Both the position numbers and the translations under genes were made by a program. From NCBI GenBank assembly GCA_013397865.1, contig VZTI01004580.1:728263-792262 (forward strand): DNA of 64,000 bases. Reading direction: 5' to 3'. The notes below the pieces were generated by a model that worked only from the letters and a program-made list of their open reading frames with translations, was not told the origin of the DNA and did no database searches. Origin of the DNA: Struthidea cinerea. Taxonomy: Eukaryota > Chordata > Aves > Passeriformes > Corcoracidae. This document shows positions 11,101 through 25,326 of the stretch, piece by piece (within the stretch, counting starts at the first letter, position 1; every line of letters starts with the position of its first letter).

Positions 11101-13826
11101 TTCCCAGTCTTCAGTGGCTTATAACATCACTTCTGGAAAAAATAAAAATTGCTTTGTTCAACTGAAGCAATATTTCTGTAAACTATTTATAAATCTGTCT
11201 TTCAGTTTAAGTGGCTGTAAAAAGCCAGTGCCACAAACACAGCTGAGCCACATCTCAGGCTGAAAACAAGGGCTTTTCTCTAACCAGGGGCCTTCAGGCA
11301 ATGCTTTCAGTTTTCTTAGTGCCTTTATTTATGGTAGACATATAACCAACCCACAGCCCCCAAATCCTTTTCTTTGTTGGTATGCTAAACCATGCCTGAT
11401 TTACAGCACACCTCAAATTTCAGTGCAATATGGAAGGATGAGTTAGTAAAATTCATTAACACAAATTAATTAGCACAAGCAAATGCCTTTTTTTCATTTG
11501 AATTAAAGTGGAGAACAGAGAGAAGTCTATCAAAACTTCTTTAGGAAAGGCACAGTGCACTCAATTAGTCTTTATGAAAATCAGGTGTAACACAAGTCAC
11601 AGCTTTGAAGATTCTTATTTTTTATGAAAAAAATTATCATGAGGAAACCACTGTGACTGCTCAGCAAAGCAGTAACTAACCTCTCCCCTATGAACATTCA
11701 ATTTGGCTTTTACTGATGAAATAGACCCACTTCAGCTCTGAGGTTTTTCACCAATAAACACTGAACATAGTCCAAGCCAACATGATTCTAACTGTCACAG
11801 ATCCAGATGGCAGGGGGGCATGAAACAAGTCCCAGGCAGCAAAAAGACACTTCCCAAACTGAAGGTGAGTCTCATAATAAAGCTATATGTCATGTAGGAA
11901 AAACACAGGGAGCACACATAGGGAGTCAAGGAGACCATGAAGATTTAGTCATTTTTTTGGTTTTTTTACCCCACAAAAAGCAGAAGGTGTCCCTGCCAGA
12001 TGCCTTAGGGGGAAATCAGCTGAGAGAAGGCATCCTGCCAGCATCCTGAAGCACCATGGTTATCCCTGAGCTTCCCATGGCCAGCATTAGGTGATAGTTT
12101 CTCCTTTCCCACCACAGATGCACAGATTGCTTATTTATCCCTGCAGTATTTATTGGGAGCTTCCTACCTTGCAGCTCACGTCTGTCTTCCAAATGCACAT
12201 TACACTACGACCTCACAGCTGTGCTGAATTCTGTAATGCCATTTTCTGTCAGCACAGGGATTTAACAGAAACTGTAATGTGGATAGGCAGAGATATGCAA
12301 TGTCTGACAGATGAAACGGGTGCTAAGAGCAGCAACACCGACAATGCTGACGTGGGCTGGTGGTGCAGAAGAGGAGAAATTTGCTTTCCACTGAATGTCC
12401 ACAGGGACCATCAAGGAAAAGCTACCACAAACATTTTGAGAGTTACCAAACTCTACGGCAGGCACACCCAAAAAGCAAGCTCTTCTCTTGATCCAACAAT
12501 ACTGGGGTTATTTTATCAAGACAAGGTTAAGTAGTTAGTAGTAGCAGATAAGGAGTGAGAAAGACTTTATTGTGCTATTCCACAGCCCTGCAGCAGGTTC
12601 TTCCCACATCTCCAGCAAACCCCACAAGTATGGAGACTGCTACTGTCACCCCAAGGTTATTGTGTAGTTCCCCATGTGGTGATAGCTGCCTGTCTTGCAC
12701 AGCCCCACATGCACAGTTTATTCTTTATTATTTTTTAAGGTACCACAGCCCCCATTAGAAGTCTTAGCCAGGAAGCCTTGATTCAGCTGTCCTCCTGTCT
12801 GCATTTCGTATTGGGGAGAGCCATTTTGAGACAAAAGGAAGAGTACTTTTGTGTTTATCTGAGAGAAACCAATAGATCAGATCTTTATTAATCAAAGTCA
12901 ATGAAACTGCGCAGTTGAAAATGTGATCCAGTGTTTACAAACATACATTTTGCAGCCAGACTGTTTTGGTGCAGTTTCTCCTCCAGAAATGGTATTCCCA
13001 TACATCTTCATTTATTCTCCTAATGAACTTAACGAGGTATTTAGTGACACAATTTATAGAAAGAAAAATTAATGGTATTGCATTCCCAGCTTATGTGAAA
13101 AGGAGCTGTGGTACTTCAGCAAAACAAATAGAGTTCATCTGCCTATATAATAGAGTTCTAAACTAATTAAATAGGCTGCTTATCTCAGATATGAAATTCA
13201 GGCTTCATCTTTCAAAATGAGAGGATGAGAGGTTTGAGGAGGGAAGAATATTATGGTCTATCAGCTATATATATGTATAAGTGTCTGAATTAATCTTTGG
13301 ATGTCTCCCAGAGAAACTGAGAAGGTTCTCATGTTGTCAATAGAATACAGAGAGTAACCAGAAATGATTATAACTTGTACTTCTTTAACAGAACCTAGTT
13401 CAAGTTCTCTGTAAGAGACAGGATTTTTCTAAGGTCTAATTTACATTATCTGTCCTAATCCTGCAAACTGCATTGTTTTGAATTTAAATATCAGACTTTT
13501 TTAGATGGCAAACAGCTGATCATCTTTCTTCTCATATGAGAAACAGAAGAAGCATGGTGAGAGTAAATTAAAGCCAAAGGAATATGTCCCAAATACTGCG
13601 TATTAGGCAGTGTCAGCTAGAACAAAGACCAAGTTCAAAAGCATGCAGAAAACTTACATTAGTAATGAAGTGAGAGTTTCATAAATATAAAAGGAGAAAT
13701 TTCTAAGGGAGTTGGGAAGAAACTGAACTGTAAACAATCCACAAATGGTCTTTTTGTCTTTTGCTTCCTGGGCCCTCTCTCTGGTGCCTGGTACTGTTCA
13801 TTGACAGGAGTAGGTTACTACAGTGA
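5169..13826. other. Long gene-free stretch
   Basis: About 8.7 kb without a supportable gene. The longest open frames are 136 codons (9371-9781), 140 codons (10133-10555) and 147 codons (12091-12534), all plus strand. None shows a domain, convincing splice context or protein-like composition, and overlapping frames elsewhere in the stretch are just as long. The part at 6650-7110 has few repeats and many TAAT/TGATAA-type motifs and may be regulatory. A perfect 10-bp tandem pair lies at 5769-5788. No transposon is recognised. Confidence 0.5.
5769..5788. repeat. 10-bp tandem duplication
   Basis: Two adjacent perfect copies of CTTTGACTGG. A minor local duplication with no assigned function. Confidence 0.8.
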
Positions 13827-13860
13827 ATAGGCTCCAGAATTTAATAGGCTCCAGAATTTA
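13827..13860. repeat. 17-bp perfect tandem duplication
   Basis: Two adjacent identical copies of ATAGGCTCCAGAATTTA (13827-13843 and 13844-13860). The absence of any mismatch suggests a recent replication-slippage duplication, and the locus would be a length polymorphism candidate. Confidence 0.9.
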
Positions 13861-16800
13861 CTGTGCTGCTGAAATTCTTGTACTATTTGAGAGCAGCAGA
13901 GTGAGCCTTTAAAACTGCCTAAGATCTGAACAATTCTTAATGTCTTTTGCTGTTCCTCAGGACTTTCATGACTTCTTCAGCAAGCAAAATGCACTGCTAT
14001 TGCAGGGATTGGGCCAAAATTCCCGACTGCTGTGAGCATGCCTTGTTTGTTCAGGTTTGAGCACCAGGTTTGCATCTTCCCTTAGAAGCCGACAGGAAAA
14101 CTGTTCACAAACATAGAGGCAAATCCAGAGGTAGTCTTGGAAACATGAACCAGGGAAGGAAACTGTAAATCTGCTCTTCAATCACCTGGCACAAATTATT
14201 GTCATTTGTATCTGATCTGCCCCACACCTTGATGATCTGCAATCAAACAGTAACAGTTAAATGTAGTGATTTCACAACATTCTCTAGATGTATGAAACAC
14301 AGGCAGGTGTTATTTGGATGCATTGATTCAGCCTCCTTGAGAGTTAAATTGACCAGAAACAGTATGAAGTACCATAAGGAAAAGAACATAATATAAAATT
14401 ACTTACTGATGTGAAAAAAAATCAAAGATAAGAAGAAAATAAAGGCTTAGACTAGACCTTAGCCAAGAGGCTATGGTAAATAAATATATTTAAAGATGTT
14501 AAAGCTTTAACAATCAGAATGATATGGGACTTCAGCATACGATGATGTTTTATGTGGCATCCTCAGCAGAGAACTGCTCTTCTACATTTGGTTCATGAGT
14601 TACTACACAGAGCAAACTGAGGTATCAGAGCTCAAGTAATAGCCTCAGTAAAAAATATCTGTTCTGTATTTAGAGAGTTAACTGGTTTAGAACCAGACAG
14701 CACTACCATTGGCATGAAATACCCAGGGACAGGGACTTGCACCCACCTTTATATCTGTGAGACAGAAGTGGGTATGTGGGCATGCAAAACAAAATCTCTC
14801 AAAGAGAAAAGTAGAGACACACCTATGTCCGCAGTGGAGGACAAGAACAAAAGGCAACACACTACAGCAAAACAAATGTCGTCCTAAGAGGTGTCCTGGG
14901 GGAGATCCATTAAGATGCAAAAATACTCAGGAATAATGTTTAAGTGCCAATTAGTGAGATACCCACTCCTGCAGCAGCACGCATCTACTTCTAGGTAGCT
15001 CATGCAAAATCATCATAGTGTTATGCCCACTGGGAGCAGGTGCTTCAATTAGAGGTTACATTTATAATGTAATTAAATACCTCATTTATTAAAAGGAATG
15101 CAAATCACCTCATTTTCTAAGTGGCAGAAATGACATTTAGAGCACGCTACACAACATCTTTGTTTTAGGAATTAAGCAATGCATGCCCTTGATGATGGCA
15201 GTTCCAAAATGGCCTGTTGCTCACTGGTCCCTTGAGGACCCCAGTGAGCATAAAAATTGAGAAAAGGGATCATAACATTTATGAGACACAGCTGGGACAG
15301 TCCCAATAAACTGTATTTCAAGGAGGTTTTGGAGGTTTTTTAATTTTTAATTTTTTTATATCAAGAACTCAACACAATTATTTAATGTTTTTAAAAATCT
15401 TTTTTATACAAAGGCTTTTAATTGTTTTTTAGTATTGCAGTGGTTTTCAGCCATAGTGGTTTGCTTTAGCTCTGAGAGTAGAGTCATCTCTTCGAGCTGT
15501 TGTAGCTTTTGGGCCTGTTCCTCAGTAACTCTCTGGTGTGCAATTGAGCATCTGGTTGATGGCTACCATTCCCATTGCAAGACCAATTCAGATGATTTGT
15601 TATAACAGTAAGGCCCATAATGTAACAGGAGAAGATTAGAAACAAGCAGTCCTGCAGAATTGCTAAAATACATAATCACCTGTATGGGTGTTTAACTCAT
15701 ATTCCATATGATCCATTGTTAACAAGACTGCTGCTTCACCATGGGAAGTTATTTATGCATTGGATAGACATGCTGGGGAAAAAAAGGCCGAGCTACACCA
15801 AAATATCCAACACTAAAATAACTTATGTAAAACAAAAGGGTGCCATGTATCATTTCAGAGTATTATTTACAAATATTGCTCATTTACTAAGGTGAGCAAT
15901 ATTTGTGAGATAGATGGGACAATCTCTCACTGGAAAGACTCTAAAACAAAAAAGATAACCAAGGAACAAGCACTGAAACGGCACCTCTCTCCCCCCAGCC
16001 CAGGAGCAAATCCATGGCAGTACCTCCATGCAGCGGCATTGCTTCAATCCAGAGCCCCCAGGGTCCCTGGCGGAGTAGTTCTCACCTAGGATTTTCACCT
16101 TCTTTCTTCTTGTCAGTTTTGAAGGTGTGTGGCTCAGTGGCTGCCCATGCAGACTCCAGTGAAGTCAGCTGGACTCTGATTTTGTAAAAGCAAGTCTCTC
16201 CCACCCTGCTGCAGTGTTAAAGCCAAATTCTGCAGCCTGCAAAACACAATAAGGACATCTTTCTTAATGCTTCCTGGTTTAACTTTCAGCTTGTTTACCC
16301 TCCTGTCTTTCCTCACTTGATTGCTATTAGATGATTTCATAAGAACAGAAATAACCCTCACCAAAACAAACGTAGATGGAAAGGTGTCCTGGTTAAAATG
16401 TTTTCTTCTTTGAACTCAGGTAATCACATCTACTCAAATTCTCATCTCCTGATAAAACATAAATAGTCTATTGAGGCCATGAGAAGAAATAATTTACAGC
16501 TGCCTTTTCCAAGTGCTCTATTAACTGTATGCCATATCTATTGAAATTACATGCTTTCCTCCAAATGTGTAAAGGCACAGAGGACTGGTACAGCAGGCTG
16601 GGAGTTTTTGCTGATTATAATTTGATAAATTGGGATTTTAAGAACATTGTTGTTTTGTATGTGATAAAGATCATGTTACTTACGTGTATACATTTGTCTA
16701 CTTAGACACAAGAGTATTTTCTTTGCCTATTTTGGTGTATTTCCAATACAATAGTCTTCAGAGAGATAATATTTTCACCACTTTTTTATATGTGGTATTT

Positions 16801-19730
16801 CATTCTATTACTCTTAAGTAGCCCTCTCTTTGCACCATACTGTTGAGATCTAAGCGGAGAATCAGAAAACTAGTGTGGAAAAATAGGGATCCTTCATGCC
16901 TAACCCCCATCTGTACACTGAGTTCGGATCAAGTAACTTTTAATACTTGTTCATTTCAAATGCTTTTTTCTTCGCCTCTTACCTCAGCCCAGGAAACGTC
17001 CTAGAAGTCATGGAATTCAAACTGATGATGATGAAATACCAATACCAATTTTGCTTTGGAAAACAAGCAAACACAGAGCACTGTCAGAACTCTGGCTGGT
17101 GCCACACTATTCCCATAGAGTAGCGCCCATGAAGATTTCTAAACTCTTTTTACCTCAGTTAGGAGGTTGCTACCGCAATATACAATTTTACTGCTTTGAG
17201 AATTGCCTAATTTCTACATGATAAGGTTATCTTTTTACCCACCCATAAAACATTTAGAGAGTCTTATACCATCTGTGCAGAAAAACCTAGGCAGGTCACC
17301 TCTTGGCTTCCAGATGGAACATAAATATTTGGCTTGGGATATTGCAGTTTAAGATAAAAGATCCAGTGGCATACTACCATGAGAGCACTGAACTATTCCT
17401 CTTTATTTACTGGCCTGGCATCAGCCTTGGAAAACAAGTCCTCTCCTGTTCTGATAAAACCCAAGCAAGTTGTTCCAAATTATTTCATATGTTCTCATAC
17501 CTTGCATAGCCGGGGCTTTTAATTTGTCCAAATATAATTGAGTTTGTATTGAATAAACAAAAGAAATATGTGAGGAATTTATGAACATGCTGGGACCAAA
17601 GAATAGATAGTTCTTAGGGAGAATGACAACTTTCTCACTGCAAACCTCAGATTTCTGTCAAAGAATCTGTTTTCAGGTAAATTTTCAAGCCTACACAAAT
17701 CACATTTACCAGCCCAAGCAATTACATAAGTAACTAAAATTTGCTAAGTGTTTCAGATAGCCATTATGGGGGCTTTAACTGTATCCACAAGCTTGAAGAC
17801 ATCATCTGCTCTAACAAGAAAAAGTCAAGTTGTTCCCATGGCGTAGCCAGGTCTGAAAATGGACTGATAGGAATACAAGATACTGCACACTGTTACAGGG
17901 GGAATTTTCCCAGTAATGAATTTTTCCTTAAGCAAGAGGAAAAGTTAACACATATGAGAGCTACTAATGCTGTCTACGTATTTTTATATCCTTCAGTAGC
18001 ATTTATCAGTTACAGTTAAGGGGACAGGAACTTCTGCAGCAAAAGAGGAGTTAGCAAATAAAAGTACTAAATGCTGCTCTTAAAAAAACCCAAAAGAAAC
18101 AATACAAGGCTTGCCACAAATTTGTTTAATTCTTTGCTGGCATGTGCCTCACTCCAATCAGAAACATACCACACTAAGGGAAGCAATATCAGTTGGTTAG
18201 CCAAGGCTCTGGTGCAAGGGGTGGATGCTCTGTCTCCCAGCAAACTGCAGCCAGCAGCCTCTGCCTTGTCTTGCCTTTCAGTCAGAATGGACTCCCCTTC
18301 CAGCCGTGGGGTCTTATAAGGTTACATTGCCTCCATGATTAATAACTCTGCGACTGCTTTAGCTCCTAGAAGTACGAATTACACCTTTGCCATAACATCC
18401 CTAATGAAAAGGAAAATCATCTGTCTGAAAAGTAGGACACAGAGCCAGGAAATTAAGAAAATGAGATAGCAACTTATTTCCAAGAGCTTCTGAAGGTACA
18501 GCCAGGAGCAAAAGTTATTCTCCCTAAGATATTTCTACCAATCCTGCTTAATGGTTGATGGTCACCTAGGAATGGTCACTTCCCTTGTCTTAACCATCTA
18601 AATGAATTATTCATCTCATTCCCTAAACAGAACCTGCAAAATTTCTTACTTCTACCTGAACAGCACTGGTAGTATTTGGAAATCATCTTTGGAAATGGGT
18701 CTGGTCAAAGTTTTCCTGAGCTCCACTGGAATATCGACATTAAATAATAACAGTGAAACTTTTGCTGCCAAGAATCTGTTATCTCTTCTCTGCTCAAACA
18801 GCACTGCCTGAAGCAGATACCATCAGCTGTTATGATCCTGGTAATATACCAAACACTGCCATTCCACATTTAAGGGATCCAAAAGAACAGGGATTGTCTT
18901 CATTTGTACTATGAAATTTAGAGAACGCTTCCTTTTTCTGTTTCAGTGGTATCTTTGGACTTGACATCAGTCAGGAAACTGTGACTCTGAAGAGAAAATT
19001 ACTGAGACAGAGTATTTCTCCGCTACCCTCTAATTTTAAATGAAGGTGCAGATATGTCTCAAGAGACTGACAGTTTTCTTACTGTGCTTTGTATTTGAAA
19101 GGCATGAGGGGGTTTTATTTCAGAAAGTTTTTATTCCTTCTCTTGCTATGTCAGTAGCCAAGTTTGAAAGTCAAGCCTTGTAAATCACATAATTCCTGGA
19201 AATGAGTTTCAGACCTCTGAATGCTGACTCACTGGCTGTTAAGTACATTTTCGTAAGTAGCTCAGTGACTTTTAGAGCCAGGAATTTCAGAAACAACCTT
19301 CCATAGCGCAGATTGTTGACAGGTAAAATTATGTGCCAGTTTAAGGTTGAATAGAGGACTTTTCATTACCTGTCTAAATTGCATTCATTGCACTGACTAA
19401 TTAAATGGCTGGAAATATGGACAGTGTATACCCTACTTGTAAAGGCTGGCTACACACTTAATAGAAAGCATTCTGAAGCAGCTCATCCAATATTCCCACT
19501 TCCAGCACAGATTAAGAGCATTACATACAGCCCTCAAACAGATCACCTGGCCTCTCCTGCTGTGGTACTAAACCACCAGAAAGCATGAAAGATCTGTCAA
19601 GACTTCTCTTGCACACACATAGTGGCTGGGGTATTCTAATGGATGGTGACCTTCATCTTGAGAGCAATCTGGGAGGCAAGGTGTGTAAATCTTGTGGCTT
19701 TAGCTGCTTGATTCCCTTCCCTTGGCTTAT
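13861..19730. other. Gene-free stretch
   Basis: No gene or named transposon recognised. Short frames only (maximum about 92 codons at 17741-18019). Several long A/T runs occur around 15340-15430. Reading both strands gives no splice-flanked frame I would defend. Confidence 0.5.
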
Positions 19731-19747
19731 AGGTGTAAGTTACACCT
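19731..19747. promoter_or_regulatory. 17-bp palindrome of T-box-like half-sites
   Basis: AGGTGTAAGTTACACCT is a perfect inverted repeat of AGGTGTAA around a central G. Each arm is one base from the T-box core AGGTGTGA. The arms are arranged the opposite way round from the classical Brachyury palindrome. A further CACCTTAGGGTG inverted motif overlaps the right end. Binding is not demonstrated. Confidence 0.3.
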
Positions 19748-20797
19748 TAGGGTGAAAGTCCTGCCGTGAAGGGAAGGGTCTTATCCCACTCAACACTTGC
19801 ATTACTCGGGGAGTTCAAGGAGATGCTCTAGAAGCCACAGCAACAGAGCTCTTCTGGGTATGCACTGATTCCAAGTCCGTCTCTTTTCTCTGCAGCCCAC
19901 AGCCACGGGAAGGTGTGCGTCATTTGACATAGCTACAGTGAATTGTCTGTTTTGGAGAGATCCTGGTGTGGCAGCTGTTTCTAGGAGCTGCTCCATTCTG
20001 TTTCATGGACCCTGGTCCTGGACATCAACAGAATACAGTGTGCACATTCCATTACTGACAGGCTTGGTGCCACTAGGTGTTTTAATGGGTTTTCATGCTT
20101 ACACTTGCCTTCCTCATCTTTCAGTATTTCTGCAGTGAGGAGAAAGTCTATCTGAGACTGCACTGGGTGATGATCATGCTCCTGACTAAGAGTGATAACT
20201 TCTTCCAGCTGGAATCCCATCTCCAAGCATGCAGGCGCTGTTGGGCTTTCACCCCGAGGACCACGATCAGTGAAAGGGGCTCCTGCAGGATGCAGGCTAT
20301 TCTGGCAAAATACAGCTAATACATCTGTGTGCTAAGCTGACAATTTTTTTGCTAGCTCTCTGCCCTCCCTCACTTCATAAAAACCTATCCTTGTCCATGG
20401 TGAGACGCTTGGTTTGTCCATTTAGGAAGAATATTTCCCTCATTCAGGAAACTGCTCTGATCAAACTGGTAGCTCACGTCATGATTTTGCTTTATTCAGT
20501 CTGAAGTCTGGAAAAGACAATGACTCACATAGGCAAAAACCTGAAAAGCTGAACATGCAGAAGGGTACAGGTGACCTTTAGCTTTGCTCTTTCTGGCTGG
20601 ATCACGTTGCTGTGCCTGAGCTGATCTGACTCAGATGTTGTAATCTCTCACACTCTCTTTATACTCCTTGCAAATCCCAGTACTGACAGTGAAGAAAAAG
20701 AGATGATGACAACTACCAGAGGTCTGGAAATAATTATTTCATTACCCTGAAATCCATAGCTTCATATTCCCCAGGACGGAAGCATCCTGATATCAGC
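19748..20797. other. Non-coding DNA
   Basis: No gene or repeat recognised. Moderately GC-richer than its surroundings around 19860-20320, with short overlapping frames on both strands that look like chance. Confidence 0.45.
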
Positions 20798-20920
20798 TAT
20801 CCTATATTATAGGAATAATTATTATCCTATATTATAGGATTAATTATTGTTATTTGATTTCTTATTATATATCCTATCCTATTATATAGTTTTATAAGAA
20901 TCATATTATATAGGATGTCC
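20798..20920. repeat. AT-rich palindromic tandem array
   Basis: The 13-bp odd palindrome CCTATATTATAGG occurs at 20801-20813 and again at 20826-20838, a period of 25 bp, with near-identical spacers (GAATAATTATTAT type). Diverged direct and inverted relatives follow at about 20868-20890 and 20903-20916. The whole block is almost pure A/T apart from CC and GG doublets and could extrude as small cruciforms. Confidence 0.8.
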
Positions 20921-23900
20921 TATCATGTTGGATCTTTTGACTTCAAGAAAATACCTCCCTGCTTCCAGATTTCTTCTCCCAGACTCCCTGTGCCATGGGA
21001 CCTTTGTACTTCGGCATACCCGGGGGACACACATGGTCCTTCCTGGCAGCCTCCAGGTGGGCATTGCCCCTAAGAATTCCCATTTTCTTGGGCTTCAGGA
21101 AGGCTTTACCCAGACAGTTCCTTCCCCGAGAAACCCTGACTCAGGAGGAATGAAACAGTTTGAGCGTTTGGATTAGATTAAGCGATTAGTTTCAGTTCAA
21201 AGGAAAATCCAGGGGAAAACTCAAATGTACTTTCAACATTTACTTTCAAAATTATTCTATCATGCAGCTATATTAAGAAATAATAGTACGAATTTCCCCC
21301 AAATAAATCAAGACATTTTTTCAGGGGAACTAAACTTTTATTTGGCCTCTTTACTTAACATTTTTCCCCATTTTGAATAGAAGAAAAGAAAATCCCTCCA
21401 ACTTTCAATTTTAAACCAAAGGGAATTATTCTCCCAATTCTCTTCTAGTTGGCCAGAGAAATTAAAACAATTTCTTTTCTATTGTGTTCTATGAAGGAAC
21501 TTAAAGCCCTAGATTTTTCCCTCACAACAAAATCCAAGGCCCATTCACACTCTGATAGGCAAAACCTATTTAAATCTAAAACTAGCTCAACCTGGCTGGG
21601 GTAGAACTGCATTTTCTATTTTTTTTTAGATGAAGTAGGTGCAGAAATAAGGTTACTCAAAAGCCTTAGAGCAAATTAATGTACTTTAAAATTAAATACT
21701 TTCTTAGTTTCTGTTTAATTACTTTTTAAAAAGCTGGGAAATACCAAAATACCAGCCTATAACAGAGCTGTTTCATGGTTCTCCTTTTACAAAATACCTG
21801 AATTCTCCTAGTCAAAAGTAATTTAAATAAAACTACATTGTTAGTTGCCAGGTTTGTAAACACAGAAGGTATGGTTAACACCTCAGCGAATCACACAAAA
21901 ATAATGTACTTACAAGCCAAACAACCCACTGATTCCTTGGACTGTGTTTCCCAAAAGTGTAGAAGAAAATGCATGGAAGTACCACAGCCTTGCAGATGCA
22001 GAGAAGAGGCAGGCAGCCCTTGCTGTGCCTCCAGGGACTCTTTCTGAATGGGTCAGAAGGACATAGTCCAACAAAACCTCTGCTCTTCCTCCTCAGCCTG
22101 TGCCACACACAAGGACCTCACAGCACGTAACTCCCCCAGTGCCTTCACAAGGTAGGAAAGAGCTCTTATGCCCTCTCTTTATGGAGAAGTAGAGAAGATG
22201 GATTGGCTGGAGATGCATGTATGGAGATGAGGCATTGGCTATTGTAAGAAGTTATCTGCACTCTGCCAATAGCAAAACAATGTATTTCAGGAAATCTCTC
22301 ATTTTTACCCTGCCCTGACACAGGATAGTTCTGGCTGGGATAAGTCCTGTGGGAATGTTTCTCCTGTCTTAACAGTTTGGAGTGGACTTTGAAAAGTGCA
22401 AAAGGGAGTTAACACCCAAAGGACAGCCAGCAACTTTTAGTTGCATTTGCAACCTTTTTGATGGGGGTTGGAAATCTGAAGAAATAAGAGAAGACAGAGG
22501 ACTCACTCATATCAAAAGATGACATATTCTTAGAACTTCTATTGTTTAAGGACTCATACATCTAGATTCTTACCAGTAACTTCAAGGTAGGAGTTGCTAA
22601 ATTCATTCCCACTTGAGAAATCCTTTAGGAAGCCAAAGAAGCTTATCAATGTCAATAAAGGATTTCACAGATCCATGGGTTAAAATGAGAGAGGGGCTTT
22701 TTTGCTAGGAGTATTGCATTTTAGAAGTGCATTATCATCTAAAACATTTTTTTGTTCCACTTTCATGGGGAATTATTGCTATAGCAATGAATGGAGTCAG
22801 GCTGCACGAGCTCTCTAAGCTCACTTCTCCATTTAACTGGCTGACAAGTTTCCTGGTCTTTGCTGCATCCCTATAAAACAGGGCTGCCAAGGAACACACT
22901 GCGAGGACGTTTCACTGACCAAAACCTTCTCCTCTGCAAAGGCCAAGGGCTATTCTCCACCCTCTGGGATTCCTGCCCAAAATGTTTTTTGCTGCATTTT
23001 TTTTCACACGTCTTTTGCTACATTTTGTTGCAAGCATCAGTTTGCCAAAGGAACACACAGTAACTGCTGTGGGTTTTTGGCATGGACTAGGAATGTTTTA
23101 TAGTTAGACAACTCAGCTGGGCTGACTTCTCAAAGTGCTGAGAAAGGTGAGATCCAGCATGTAGGGGAGAAACATGACTTTCCCCAAATGACCATTTCAG
23201 AAAGTTTGGGCATGAATGTTTATCTGCCAGCTAGAGCAAATTAATAGTAGTTCTTTTGGGGATTTCAGCCTAAAAAAAATTGAGCCACTGAACTGCCGTG
23301 AACTATTTCCTATAATAGTTCTGGATTTCATTTCTAACTGTAAACAATGAGCAGCGATGCAGGCTTGCACTCCTCCAAAACAAGTTTCATGGCTGAAGTT
23401 TTCCCTGCACACATTATCCCCACATTTATTTCCTGGTGATCCATTATTTTCAACTGCTAGCTTCCCTGGATTTCTTGCTGAGATAAAGCAGGCTCCTCCA
23501 GCACCATTTAAAATGGGATAAAAACTAACTGCAAATTAGACCAAGCACAGCAGGAGCTGAGCATCTCAAAGCTACTTCAGTGCTCAGTATTGATTCCCTA
23601 ACCTTCCATCCCTGGTCAGCACACTTCTGCATGGAGAGGCATAAACACAAACATCATGGCTTTCCACTTTATGTTTTGAAATAAAAAAGAATAATTTATG
23701 AATCCAGATCTTATTTTGGTTATTATTTTAGCCGACTGCCTTTCTAGGCTTCCCAAATAGAGTCTTTCTCTTGAAAGCAGTACATGACTAGAAAAAAATC
23801 TATTAAAAGTCAAACTTCTCTGCAGATTCATTTATTTGTCATTCACCAGACTGCGGTCAGGTATCTCTGAAGAGAATTGCATGGGGGTGCAATGTTACAG

Positions 23901-25326
23901 CATATTTAATCTCATCCAACTTCAAGGTATTAGGAAAAAAAGTGAAAAATGATACCATTTTCCTTCTCATACCTTGACTGACAACCTGGCGGAAGAAAGG
24001 AAATTAATTTGATTTCTCCACATGAATCTCTCAAGACTAACTGAGGTAATGTATTCCCAGATAAAGCTAAATTTTGGGCAAATAAGTGCCTAAACCAAGA
24101 GAAATATCAGGTGCTTTTACCCCGTAGCTCCTTGGCAATGTGGGAAATGGAAACAAAGCACATCAGCTCAGGTGCCTGAGGATCCAGGCAGAGCAGTGCA
24201 GAATGCATAATCCGTCTCTGGCTCAAATGGGAAGTGAACAAACCGGGGTCACCCACATTTACCTGTAGCTACACCGCTCCTGCTCACTGCATTTCCAGCA
24301 CAGCCCTGGCTGCTGCAGCAGCAGCAGTGCTGTGCTCCTGCTACATCCTTTGCAACCAGTCTTGGCTTTTCCTGGCTGTGAGCAATATCCCATCAGCGTG
24401 TGTGCAGTGCTGAGGGGGCTTCTGGCCGTGCAGCCAGTCAGGACAGCTTTCATCTGTCCGCTGTCATTCAGGTCACTGCCTGATTGCTGCTGCCTTCACA
24501 CGGTGTTTCACCACTCAAGGGTTCGGAGTCAGCTAAAGCATTTTGCAGACCTACTCTGATGGCTCTGAACCCTGAAAGCTCAAAAAGCCTCTACAAACAA
24601 ATGTGGTTTCTCCTATTTACCTAAATACATGGCTTAAAAAAAAAAAAAAAATCCAACAAAACAGCAACAAGAATCCTCACCTCAAACCCACAAAGAAATA
24701 AAATGAAAACAATGCTGTATTGAGCATTTTACATGCAGGTGTGCTTGCTTCAAGGACCATTCTGCATTTTTCAGTTCTTTAATTTCACTTTCAGCAGCTT
24801 TCATTTAATTTCCAACCTTTCACTGTTATTTTCTTCCCAACATTTTATTTTTTCATAAAGCAGAAATATCATTTCCCTTCTTGTGAACACGATGGCCCCA
24901 ACTCTGATTCCCTATTTGCAATATGCACAGATAATACTGAGCTTGTCCCTCACAAGGTCACCGTAGAAATAGATCTAATTTACTAAAAACTTCCTTAAAT
25001 TATCTTTCTGAAAAGAGCCAAAGAAAAAACTTTACATGTTGAAAAACATATTATATTTTTAGCTCATTTCATGTTTGCTTGAAAATTGAGGACCCTGCTC
25101 AGCTGTCACTGAAAACAGTTTCAACTCCTGTTAAACTGAAGGCACAGCAATCACCCTGGTACACGATTTTCCAGCAGCGTGATGCTGCTTAGACCAAACC
25201 TGTGTGCATTTCTCAGCGTTGTGGTATTTCCACTAACGGAAGGCTGTGTTAAAATATTTGTTCGGTTAGATTTGCTTTTACTGTTCATTAATTCGGGAAG
25301 GTAGGAGGAAAGTTTTCGGGATGGCG
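20921..25326. other. Gene-free stretch
   Basis: No gene recognised; the frames are short and unconvincing. A 16-base poly-A run lies at 24636-24651. It has no recognisable retroposed body or target duplication on its 5' side, so it is left as a simple repeat. From about 25300 the sequence becomes locally CpG-richer around the CTCF-like site. Confidence 0.5.
24636..24651. repeat. Poly-A run (16 A)
   Basis: Uninterrupted A16 in AT-rich context; probably a simple repeat. Confidence 0.8.

Noticed and set aside
12091..12534. 147-codon plus-strand frame
   Set aside because: No domain or splice context; frames of this length are expected by chance in 64 kb of this composition.
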